Below are positions 1 through 6,644 of a stretch of 12,586 nt of DNA, piece by piece; the stretch's first letter is position 1; each line of letters starts with the position of its first letter. The notes under the pieces were generated by a model, which saw only the letters and a program-made list of their open reading frames with translations, did no database searches and was not told where the DNA came from. Made by a program: the position numbers and the translations under genes. The DNA comes from Kiloniellales bacterium (GTDB lineage Bacteria; Pseudomonadota; Alphaproteobacteria; Kiloniellales; JAKSDN01). The stretch is from contig JAKSDN010000817.1 of NCBI GenBank assembly GCA_022360075.1, forward strand, positions 1-12,586, written 5' to 3'.

Positions 1-2
1 CG

Positions 3-182
3 CTGATTCTCGGAAACAGCACCCGACCCGACTATGTCCCCTCGCCAGCGCAGTTCGGCCTGCACCTATTGAGCACGGCAGCAATGGTGACGCACATCGT
101 GGCCGTGCCCGATAATCCGAAGAAAGCTGATGGTGTTGCGGAGGATATGGGAATTCGGCCCAATAAAACACGAACAACATAG
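3..182 (+). CDS. C-terminal fragment of an unidentified protein (5' end outside window)
   Basis: An open frame enters from the left edge and runs 59 codons to a TAG at 180-182. Codon choice in its first two thirds is coding-like, with mostly C or G in third positions, and the peptide reads sensibly (LILGNSTRPDY..., then QFGLHLLSTAAMVTHIVAVPDNP). The last ten residues (GIRPNKTRTT) are polar, as in many C-terminal tails. I do not recognise the family and assign no function. It points toward the XRE gene on the opposite strand, so the two genes converge. A reverse-strand open frame over the same bases (32-298) is a poorer candidate because it is rich in Cys, Arg and Ser and matches nothing I know. 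Confidence refers to this being the real coding frame. Confidence 0.6.
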   Translation: MILGNSTRPDYVPSPAQFGLHLLSTAAMVTHIVAVPDNPKKADGVAEDMGIRPNKTRTT

Positions 183-464
183 GGCCATAAGCTCACCTCT
201 GTCGTTCGACTACCCATCAACGACTGAGGCAGCAGGTTCAAACCACCCGCAATCAACAGGCATCCAGGCTTCCCGCCTGGGCAGAGCAAGCTGATCATTT
301 TCGGTCAGGCTTTGAGAGCATGACAAAAACTGGCCTAGTGTCGTTGAAGTTGCAGGTCTAGCGCTGTTCATGAACTCTAGGCGCCAATGCCGACCGACGG
401 CGAGGATCCCTTAGAGACCCCAACGGCCTCTACTTTCTGAGTGGCTACCGAAACGCCTGCATAC
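183..464. other. Gene-poor intergenic stretch between convergent genes
   Basis: I see no convincing gene in these 282 bases: all frames carry frequent stops and lack the codon bias of the neighbours. One small perfect stem is present at 264-280 (CCAGGC, five-base loop, GCCTGG), but no T-run follows it in either direction, so it is not a standard intrinsic terminator. The stretch lies between the 3' ends of the partial upstream gene and the XRE regulator, where terminators would be expected. Confidence 0.5.
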
Positions 465-1013
465 TCAGTACGTCGGGGGCGTGACGGCGCTGACGATTTC
501 GCTCGGCTCGTCTAGCACGTTCCGAAATCGATGCGGAAGTCGGCTGTCAAAATAGTAGCCGTCGCCCTTTTGCAGAACGCGACACTGTTCTCCGACCGTT
601 ACTTCGATTGCGCCTTGCGTCACCATCCCTGTCTCTTGCGCGGAGTGGGAAAACGCTTGTCCTGAGTCCGCCCCGGCGACATAAGTCTCGTGTAGCATCA
701 GGATCTGCCGGTCCGGATGGTTCACGCCAATCATCTTGTAGGAAACCGAATTTTCCTGGCCGATTTCCACAAGATCATCGGCCGTATAGAACGGCGAGTA
801 AGGAATGGTCGACTGCAATTCAGAAAAGAATCCCACGAGCGTTGATCCAAGAGCCTCGAGAATGGCACTCAATGTGTCCAGAGACGGGCTCATCCGGTCA
901 CGTTCGAGAAGTGAGATTGTCGAGTGAGATATACCTGAACGCGCCGCGAGCTCGCGGATGCCCAGATTACGACGGTGTCGCATTTCCGCTAACTTCGTGC
1001 CTACCTTCGGCAT
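465..1013 (-). CDS. XRE-family transcriptional regulator with C-terminal cupin domain (PuuR-like)
   Basis: This encodes a 182-residue cytoplasmic DNA-binding regulator. Residues about 6-60 form a Cro/C1-type helix-turn-helix (LAEMRHRRNLGIRELAARSG, then ISHSTISLLERDRMSPSLDTL). Residues about 105-178 form a small cupin barrel, with an EVTVG strand, a GDGYYF turn and an SRLPHRF segment. This two-domain layout and length match PuuR/SutR-type repressors, whose cupin senses a small ligand. I chose the ATG at 1011-1013 because a GAGG Shine-Dalgarno lies six bases upstream and the protein then begins just before the HTH. An in-frame GTG at 1061 would add 16 residues but has no ribosome-binding site. 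The gene is divergent from the HisD-family gene, so local repression of that cluster and autoregulation are likely (inference). The inducer is unknown; resemblance to PuuR does not establish a polyamine ligand. Confidence 0.9.
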   Translation of the reverse strand: MPKVGTKLAEMRHRRNLGIRELAARSGISHSTISLLERDRMSPSLDTLSAILEALGSTLVGFFSELQSTIPYSPFYTADDLVEIGQENSVSYKMIGVNHPDRQILMLHETYVAGADSGQAFSHSAQETGMVTQGAIEVTVGEQCRVLQKGDGYYFDSRLPHRFRNVLDEPSEIVSAVTPPTY

Positions 1014-1097
1014 GCTGATCCTCGCCTGTCTCTTGCGCTCACTATCGCGGCTCGTCCTCACAGTGTTGCGGGACGATGCGGCAACCCGCCAAGCCTG

Positions 1098-1126
1098 AGT
1101 CTAGATGTGGTCAGAATACTAGACAA
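1098..1126 (-). promoter_or_regulatory. Putative promoter of the XRE/cupin regulator
   Basis: On the minus strand a -35-like TTGTCT (complement of 1121-1126) is followed, after exactly 17 bases, by a -10-like TAGACT (complement of 1098-1103). Each matches the sigma-70 consensus at four of six positions. The -35 box lies inside the first copy of the 21-bp repeat at 1108-1128, which would suit autoregulation. This is prediction by eye only. Confidence 0.3.
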
Positions 1127-1128
1127 CC
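1108..1128 (+). promoter_or_regulatory. Operator-like 21-bp repeat, copy 1
   Basis: This sequence recurs at 1226-1246 in the same orientation with 17 of 21 bases identical. The shared core is AATA, any base, TAGACAA, preceded by TGGT. It lies 95 bp upstream of the regulator's ATG and overlaps a candidate -35 box for that gene. Part of it (CTAGAC, 1119-1124) also pairs as an inverted repeat with GTCTAG at 1099-1104, the two arms being 20 bp apart. Binding by the adjacent XRE protein is an inference. Confidence 0.45.
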
Positions 1129-1225
1129 CTGAGCGCATTTCATTGATAGATGCCTAATAGTCGACATCATATTTACTGAACAACGATGAACTAACTTAGA
1201 AATTTGGTGAACCTTATCGGATTGT

Positions 1226-1246
1226 TGGTGAAAATAATAGACAAAC
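1226..1246 (+). promoter_or_regulatory. Operator-like 21-bp repeat, copy 2
   Basis: This is the second copy of the sequence found at 1108-1128, offset by 118 bp. It starts TGGTGA and contains TAATAGACAA. It lies 76 bp upstream of the chosen ATG of the HisD-family gene. Its left part also belongs to a tandem octamer, TTGGTGAA, present at 1204-1211 and 1225-1232, exactly 21 bp apart (two helical turns). No clear sigma-70 promoter for the downstream gene could be fixed here. Confidence 0.45.
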
Positions 1247-1321
1247 ACCCCGCAAGGCATTGCTGTGCAGCTCTCAGCAGTCGATGCTGCTTCGCGTCAT
1301 CGGATTGGTCGAGAGCAACAA

Positions 1322-2650
1322 ATGACAGCAAGAACGTCAGAATTGCATGCCAAGGTCGTGTATCTCAAGGAGGCGAGAAGCGACGCCGCTGCCGATTCCG
1401 ATGCGATCGAAGCGACGGTAAAGGAGATCCTCGCCTCGGTCAGGGATCGGGGCGACCGTGCTGTCCGCGAGTACTCGAAGCTCTACGATCGCGTTGATCC
1501 GAACTCCTTCGACGTCAGCGATGAAGAACAAGCGGCAGCGCTCGCGTCACTGGATCCTCAGACGCGCGTCGATATGGAGTTCGCCATCGAGCGTGTGCGC
1601 CATTTTGCCGAAGCGCAGCTCGATACCATTCGGCCCCTGGAGTTCGAAGCCCTTCCGGGTCTTCATCTCGGCCACCGCGTGATCGCAATCGAGGCCGTGG
1701 GCGCCTATGTGCCCGGCGGCCGATACCCCATTTTGTCAGCACCGGCGATGACCATAGTCCCGGCGAAAGTAGCAGGCTGCCGGCACGTCATCGCATGCCT
1801 TCCTCCCGCCGCGCATCCCGCCATGATCGCGGGTTGCCTCTTATCCGGCGCGGACCGGATTTTCCGTGTGGGCGGCGCGCAAGCGATCGCGGCAATGGCC
1901 TATGGCACGGAAACAATCCCCGCAGTCGACAAGATCGTCGGGCCCGGCAACGCCTATGTTAACGAGGCGAAACGCCAAGTCTTCGGGAAAGTCGGTATCG
2001 ATCAGCTCGCTGGGCCTAGCGAGATATTCGTGGTGGCCGACGAGACGGGCAATCCTGAAATGATCGCGGCTGACCTGCTCGCTCAGGCCGAGCACGACGT
2101 GCGGGCCCGTGTCGGTCTGATTACGACCGATCGAGCTGTGGCGGAAGCCACGCTGCACGAAATGGCCAAGCAATTGGCGGACCTTCCGACAGCCGACGTC
2201 GCCGGAAGCGCATGGGAGAGCTATGGGGAGATTGCTCTCTGTCGGGACGAAGAGACAATGATCGCTTACTCAGATCTCGTCGCCGCCGAGCACCTCCAGA
2301 TTCACGCTGCGGATTCGCAAGAGCTTGCGAAGAAACTCCGGAACTACGGATCGCTCTTCATCGGACCATTGGCGAGCGTCGTGTTTTCCGACAAATGCTG
2401 CGGCACGAATCACACGCTGCCGACGATGACGGCCAGCCGCTATACGGGCGGTCTTTGGGTCGGCTCTTACGTCAAGGTCTGTACTCATCAATGGTTGGAT
2501 GATCGCGGCGTCGCCGCCGTTGCGCCGTCGGCCATCCGGCAGAGTGCCACCGAGAAGATGGAGGGCCATCGCCGCGCCGCCATGCTGCGGTTGGACAAAC
2601 GCAACGCTTCTCCGCTCCACACGGCACCTGCGGCCGATCGGCCGTGCTGA
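1322..2650 (+). CDS. Histidinol-dehydrogenase-family NAD-dependent alcohol dehydrogenase (HpsN-like)
   Basis: This is a zinc-dependent, NAD-linked dehydrogenase of the HisD superfamily; such enzymes oxidise a primary alcohol to a carboxylate in two steps. Counted from the upstream GTG at 1265, the expected residues are all visible: VGAYVPGG (145-152), zinc ligands Gln274 and His277 in AQAEHD, the catalytic Glu342-His343 pair in AAEHLQIH, Asp376 next to CCGTNHTLPT, and His435 in EGHRRA. The segment SRYTGGLWVGSYVK (391-404) resembles sulfopropanediol dehydrogenases (HpsN) rather than biosynthetic HisD. I prefer the ATG at 1322, which makes 442 residues beginning near the family's usual N-terminus, with a weak GAGAG upstream; the GTG at 1265 would add 19 residues. 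No other his genes are nearby, and it precedes a solute transporter, so a catabolic role is likely. The exact substrate is unknown. Confidence 0.85.
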   Translation: MTARTSELHAKVVYLKEARSDAAADSDAIEATVKEILASVRDRGDRAVREYSKLYDRVDPNSFDVSDEEQAAALASLDPQTRVDMEFAIERVRHFAEAQLDTIRPLEFEALPGLHLGHRVIAIEAVGAYVPGGRYPILSAPAMTIVPAKVAGCRHVIACLPPAAHPAMIAGCLLSGADRIFRVGGAQAIAAMAYGTETIPAVDKIVGPGNAYVNEAKRQVFGKVGIDQLAGPSEIFVVADETGNPEMIAADLLAQAEHDVRARVGLITTDRAVAEATLHEMAKQLADLPTADVAGSAWESYGEIALCRDEETMIAYSDLVAAEHLQIHAADSQELAKKLRNYGSLFIGPLASVVFSDKCCGTNHTLPTMTASRYTGGLWVGSYVKVCTHQWLDDRGVAAVAPSAIRQSATEKMEGHRRAAMLRLDKRNASPLHTAPAADRPC

Positions 2651-2878
2651 TCTCGGCATTTGTCCCGCGATGAATGGTCGGTTGAGTAGGCCGATGGGTG
2701 CGGTCGCTGCATTCGCGGTTTCGATGAACGAGATGCTGCCGGTCTCGCGGCAAAAGCGAAAGGTTTGATGCCTGCACACGGGAGATCGATCCCACCAAGC
2801 CGACACAAAGACCAGTCAGATCGGCGGAAGAGCCGGGTTCGCCGGCCGAACGATAGAACCACCTAGGGAGGGCTAGCT
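2651..2878 (+). other. Intergenic region before the binding-protein gene, with hairpin and strong RBS
   Basis: These 228 bases hold no convincing gene; a 32-codon frame at 2670-2768 has no ribosome-binding site. A perfect stem lies at 2832-2846 (GCCGG, loop GTTCG, CCGGC), and an outer pair TCGGC (2821-2825) with GCCGA (2845-2849) offers an alternative fold. A strong Shine-Dalgarno AGGGAGG (2865-2871) sits seven bases before the next ATG. Such a hairpin could protect or separate the mRNA of the usually highly expressed binding protein (inference). I see no clear promoter, so read-through from the dehydrogenase gene is possible. Confidence 0.4.
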
Positions 2879-4201
2879 ATGAGATGCACGAACAACCGGT
2901 CTCTTGCCACGCGCGTACTGTTGGGTGCGGCGACGGCCGTTCTTGCGGCCGTGAGCCCCAGCGTGGCGCCAGCCGAGGCCGCGGATACAGTTCGAGTCGG
3001 GGTGATCTACGACTTTACCGGGCCGTTCGCCGCCGGTGGATCGACAGCAGCCGCGACCGGTACGGAAATTGCCGTTGAACTCATCAACGAGCGCGGTGGC
3101 GTCGAAGGCCACATGATCGAAACCATCGTCGCGGATGCCCAATCGAAAGCGGAAGTCGCCATCAACGAAGCCACACGGCTTCTCAACCAAGAGAACGTCG
3201 ACCTGATCATGGGCGTCTACTCTTCGGCCCATTGTGTGCCCTTGGCGCAGAAGGTCGATGCGCAGAAGAAGTTCTTCTGGGCTAGCGTCTGTGTCTCATC
3301 GGCCGTCTTCAAGGACAAAGGGCTGAAATACGTTTTCCGTGCTCAGGTGCATTCCGATCAGTACGGCTGGGCATCTTGCACTTTTCTCAACGAGTACACG
3401 GAAAACAAGTTGGGTATTGCCCCCGAAGACTTGAAAGTCGCGATCATTCACGAGGATGGGCCCTACGGCTCGGGAGTCGCGTCAGGCAACCAGGAGACCT
3501 GCGCATCTTACGGTATGGACGTGGTGCTGAATGAGGGCTACGCGGCCGCCGCACCGGATCTGTCAAGCCTGGTCACAAAGCTACGCCGGGCCCGCCCCGA
3601 CGTAATCCTGCACACGGGCTATAATCCCGACATAACTCTCTTCCTGCGCCAGGCCAAAGAGCAAGGCCTTAGGTGGCAGGCGCTGATCGGTCATGGGGCT
3701 GGCTACGGCCAGCTCGACAAGCTGGTCGAGTCGGTCGGCGCGGACGCGAACCTCATCTTCAATGTCGATCCTGTCGCAGCACAGCTACTGGACCCGGCCA
3801 CACTGTCTCCAGGTCTCGGTGATCTGACGGCAGAAATGCTGTCTCGGTACAAGGAAAAGACAGGTGTCAATGAGGTTCCACCGCAGGCCTCTATGGGTTT
3901 CAACCAAGCCTGGATCTTCTTCTCCGATGTCTTGCCCCGCGCCATCGGCAAGCATGGCGGCTTCGATCCGGAAGCGCTTCGCCAAGCGACCCTGGAAACG
4001 GACATACCGATCGGTGGCACCATTCAGGGCTATGGTGTGAAGTTCAACCCTTCGGGGCACAGGATGTCGGGACAGAACGAGCGCGCTTCTCCCGTCGTCA
4101 TGCAGTACGTCGATGGCGAAACGAAGATCGCCTGGCCGACAGCCATACAAACGATGGATCCCGTTCTGCCGCTCCCAAACGGTCATGCCTATGCGCGGTG
4201 A
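2879..4201 (+). CDS. ABC transporter periplasmic substrate-binding protein, LivJ/HAAT type
   Basis: This 440-residue exported protein is the ligand receptor of the adjoining transporter. A classical signal peptide covers residues 1-34: a basic N-region (NRSLATR), a hydrophobic core, and a PAEA cleavage site before the mature start at Ala35 or Asp36. The mature part opens with VRVGVIYDFTGPFAAGG, the first strand and ligand loop of type-1 periplasmic binding folds. It continues with INERGGVEGH, VDLIMGVYSSAH and DVILHTGYNPD, the expected alternation of two Rossmann-like lobes. It is somewhat longer than typical LivJ, and its mature part has four cysteines (119, 138, 167, 208) that could form disulfides. 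ATG 2879 is supported by AGGGAGG seven bases upstream. Ligands in this family range from branched-chain amino acids to amides, urea and aromatic acids; the real one cannot be read here. Confidence 0.93.
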   Translation: MRCTNNRSLATRVLLGAATAVLAAVSPSVAPAEAADTVRVGVIYDFTGPFAAGGSTAAATGTEIAVELINERGGVEGHMIETIVADAQSKAEVAINEATRLLNQENVDLIMGVYSSAHCVPLAQKVDAQKKFFWASVCVSSAVFKDKGLKYVFRAQVHSDQYGWASCTFLNEYTENKLGIAPEDLKVAIIHEDGPYGSGVASGNQETCASYGMDVVLNEGYAAAAPDLSSLVTKLRRARPDVILHTGYNPDITLFLRQAKEQGLRWQALIGHGAGYGQLDKLVESVGADANLIFNVDPVAAQLLDPATLSPGLGDLTAEMLSRYKEKTGVNEVPPQASMGFNQAWIFFSDVLPRAIGKHGGFDPEALRQATLETDIPIGGTIQGYGVKFNPSGHRMSGQNERASPVVMQYVDGETKIAWPTAIQTMDPVLPLPNGHAYAR

Positions 4202-4263
4202 CGCCTGTCGTCGGTGATCAATCTACAAGTGACTAGGTGTCAAAGGGCTGCGCCGTGGGGCAG

Positions 4264-5031
4264 ATGTTAGAAGTTCGAGGACTCACCAAGAAGTTTGGTG
4301 GCTTCACTGCTGTCAGCGACGTGTCATTCGACTTGGATGACGCGGAGATTCTCGGGCTGATTGGGCCGAACGGGTCTGGCAAGAGCACCACGTTCAATCT
4401 TGTCGCAGGTGCTCTTGCGCCGACGTCCGGCTCGATCAAGCTGGACGGACGATCAATCGACGGACTCTCGCCGACCGAAATCTGCCACAGCGGTATCGCG
4501 AGAACCTTCCAGATCCCTCGCCCTTTTCAGACATTGACCATTCTGGAGAACGTGGCCGTCGCCGCCTACTACGGCGCAAACGGCAGCATCTCCACGAGCG
4601 AGGCCTGGCGCAGGGCGGAGGAGGCACTGTCGCTAACTCAGCTTCCCGTCGATGCCCATACCCGGGTCGACGGCTTGGGAGCCGCCGGGTTGAAGAAGCT
4701 GGAACTCGCCCGCGCACTGGCGACGCAGCCCCGTCTGCTGCTTGCCGACGAGAGTCTTGGCGGCCTCGATGAAGTGGAGATGGATCAGGCCGCATCGATG
4801 CTGAGCTACATCCGCAAGCAGCGCGGCATCGCAATCATCTGGGTCGAACACATCATGGGCGTCCTGATGACGTTGGTCGATCGCTGCATCGTGCTCGATC
4901 ACGGAGAGATTATCGCAAGCGGGCCGCCGAAGGCCGTGGCGCACGACCCCAAGGTCATCGAAGTGTATCTCGGCAGTGACGCCGACGCTGTCCAGAATCA
5001 GGTCTCTGGACTCGCAACAGCTATCGGGTGA
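4264..5031 (+). CDS. HAAT-type ABC transporter ATP-binding protein, LivG-like
   Basis: This is the first of two cytoplasmic ATPases powering the transporter. Counted from ATG 4264 (255 residues), Walker A is GPNGSGKST (34-42), the Q-loop glutamine lies in ARTFQIP, Walker B is LLLADES with the catalytic Glu at 163, and the switch histidine is in WVEHIMG (196). The ABC signature is unusual: LGAAG (138-142) replaces the usual LSGGQ or LSYGE, and the Walker B proline is serine. Some LivG-like subfamilies are known to carry an LTxAG-type signature, so the protein need not be inactive. I chose ATG 4264 because MLEVRGLTKKFGG matches the usual family start and a GGGG run precedes it; an in-frame GTG at 4237 would add nine residues. 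It follows the binding-protein gene after 62 bp and is ten bases from the next ATPase. Confidence 0.92.
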   Translation: MLEVRGLTKKFGGFTAVSDVSFDLDDAEILGLIGPNGSGKSTTFNLVAGALAPTSGSIKLDGRSIDGLSPTEICHSGIARTFQIPRPFQTLTILENVAVAAYYGANGSISTSEAWRRAEEALSLTQLPVDAHTRVDGLGAAGLKKLELARALATQPRLLLADESLGGLDEVEMDQAASMLSYIRKQRGIAIIWVEHIMGVLMTLVDRCIVLDHGEIIASGPPKAVAHDPKVIEVYLGSDADAVQNQVSGLATAIG

Positions 5032-5041
5032 TGGGAGACGA

Positions 5042-5746
5042 ATGCTCGAAGTCGAGGGAGTTTCCGCGGGATACGGCACGTTCCAGGCGTTGTTCGAGGT
5101 CAGTCTGGAGGTACGTGCCGGCGAGGCCGTCGCTGTGATCGGGCCCAATGGCGCCGGGAAGACGTCTCTGTTGCGGGCGATCTCGAAATCGATCGATGTG
5201 GGAAGCGGTCGCATCGTCATGGAGGGAGTCCTGCTCAACGATGTTCGGCCACATCAAGTCATCGAGTTCGGCATCGCCCATGTGCCGGAGCACCGGCGTC
5301 TTTTTGCCGGCCTTACCGTTGAGGAGAACATGAAGATGGGCGCCTTTATGGCGAAGGCCCGGAGCTTGTTCGGTCAGCGACTCGATTTCGTCTACGAGCT
5401 ATTCCCGAGGATGAAGGAACGACGTCATCAGCTTGCGGGAACTTTGTCCGGCGGCGAGCAACAAATGTGCGCGATAGGTCGCGGCTTGATGTCTGGGCCG
5501 AAATTGCTGCTGCTAGACGAACCTTCCGCCGGCCTAGCACCGGTAATCGTTCAGCAAGTGTTCGAGATGGTGCGGCGCATTCGGAAGGAAGGGTACACGG
5601 TACTGATTGTGGAACAGAATATTCAGCAGGTTCTGAAAGTCGTCGACCGGGCCTACCTGCTCGACGTCGGCCATATCCGAATGGACGGCACTTCCGACGA
5701 GTTGCTGGCGAACGAGGAAGTCCGCCGGGCCTATGTTGGCGTTTGA
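5042..5746 (+). CDS. HAAT-type ABC transporter ATP-binding protein, LivF-like
   Basis: This is the second ATPase of the importer, 234 residues from ATG 5042, the normal length for LivF. Walker A is GPNGAGKTS (34-42), the signature is a canonical LSGGEQ (135-140), and Walker B is LLLLDEP (155-161) followed by SAGLAP. In the switch region the histidine is replaced by Gln in VEQN, which is normal for LivF. GGGAG at 5033-5037 is a good ribosome-binding site for this start; an upstream in-frame GTG at 4976 lies inside the LivG-like gene and is unlikely. Its canonical signature next to the altered one in the partner suggests an asymmetric ATPase pair (inference). The stop overlaps the Shine-Dalgarno of the next gene, so translational coupling is likely. 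Confidence 0.95.
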   Translation: MLEVEGVSAGYGTFQALFEVSLEVRAGEAVAVIGPNGAGKTSLLRAISKSIDVGSGRIVMEGVLLNDVRPHQVIEFGIAHVPEHRRLFAGLTVEENMKMGAFMAKARSLFGQRLDFVYELFPRMKERRHQLAGTLSGGEQQMCAIGRGLMSGPKLLLLDEPSAGLAPVIVQQVFEMVRRIRKEGYTVLIVEQNIQQVLKVVDRAYLLDVGHIRMDGTSDELLANEEVRRAYVGV

Positions 5747-5758
5747 AGGAGGCACGCG

Positions 5759-6634
5759 TTGGACTTCCCGCTTACAGATCCATTCTTCTGGGAGGTCGTT
5801 GTCCAGGGCCTCCTTTTCGGCGGCGTTCTGGCACTGCTTGCCCTTGGCTTGAACCTAGTCTTCGGCGTGGTCGACGTCGTGTGGATTTGCTACGGCGAGC
5901 TCGTGATGATCGGCATGTACGCGATCTACTATTTGTTCGTCGGCTATGGAGTGCCCTTACCCATTGCCATGATCGGTGGCATCGCGCTCGTGGCCTGTCT
6001 TGGCGCGGTCATGCATCACTTCGTCATTCGCCCGGTCTTGCACACCGAGCCGATCAATCAGTTGCTCGTTACCGGCGGGGTTTTGTTCTTTTTGCAAGGC
6101 GCCGCCACATTGGCCTTCTCCGTGGAGTTCCGCAATTTGGGGGTGTCGTTCGGAAGTTTCGCGGTGGGCGAGATGTTCGTCCCAATCAGCCGATTGCTGG
6201 CATTCGGGATCAGCTTGGCCGCCGCCGTCACTCTGTTCCTCTTTTTGAAGCACACCTACCTCGGCACTGCCGTCCGCGCGATCAGTGAGGATCGCGAGAT
6301 GATGCCGTTGATGGGTGTGAGCCCGCGCAAGATCTATCTGTTCACTTCCGCTCTTGGCGGCGGGCTGGCCGGACTCGGGGCCTGCTTGATGGCGCTCCTC
6401 TACGACGTCCACCCGGCGATCGGGCTCACGTTTGGACCGCTCACGTTCATGATCTGTGTCCTTGGCGGACTGGGCAACATGATAGGCGGCTTCATTGCCG
6501 CCTTCATCTTTGCCGAGTTCATTGCTCTCGGTGGATTCTATGCGCAGGTCGAATGGGGCTATGTCCTCGCGTTCGTATTCTTCATCGTAATGATGTTCGT
6601 TCGCCCCCAGGGCCTTTTCAGCTCTAAGCGATGA
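5759..6634 (+). CDS. Branched-chain amino acid-type ABC transporter permease, LivH-like
   Basis: This inner-membrane permease (291 residues) forms half of the translocation channel. Hydrophobic segments run almost the whole length, beginning with VVQGLLFGGVLALLALGLNL and ending near LAFVFFIVMMFV, about eight in all. The family's cytoplasmic loop that contacts the ATPase is seen in AVRAISEDREMMPLMGVSPRKIY. The PxNQLLVTGG stretch near residue 100 is also characteristic of LivH. The start is TTG at 5759: a perfect AAGGAGG (5746-5752) lies six bases upstream, and no ATG lies nearby in frame. That Shine-Dalgarno overlaps the stop of the LivF-like gene, implying coupled translation. The low-efficiency start codon is balanced by the strong site. 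Confidence 0.93.
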   Translation: MDFPLTDPFFWEVVVQGLLFGGVLALLALGLNLVFGVVDVVWICYGELVMIGMYAIYYLFVGYGVPLPIAMIGGIALVACLGAVMHHFVIRPVLHTEPINQLLVTGGVLFFLQGAATLAFSVEFRNLGVSFGSFAVGEMFVPISRLLAFGISLAAAVTLFLFLKHTYLGTAVRAISEDREMMPLMGVSPRKIYLFTSALGGGLAGLGACLMALLYDVHPAIGLTFGPLTFMICVLGGLGNMIGGFIAAFIFAEFIALGGFYAQVEWGYVLAFVFFIVMMFVRPQGLFSSKR

Positions 6635-6644
6635 GGAGGCTCCT

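Noticed and set aside
264..280. Perfect 6-bp stem as a terminator
   Set aside because: No T-run follows on either strand, and the stem is short.
1322..2650. Annotation as biosynthetic hisD
   Set aside because: No other histidine genes are nearby, the context is catabolic, and the GGLWVG segment is HpsN-like; I keep only the family-level name.
2670..2768. Small 32-codon gene between the dehydrogenase and the binding protein
   Set aside because: No ribosome-binding site, weak codon bias and no recognisable peptide.
5467..6288. A 273-codon open frame on the + strand bridging the LivF-like and LivH-like genes
   Set aside because: It is out of frame with two well-supported genes and is extremely Arg-rich.
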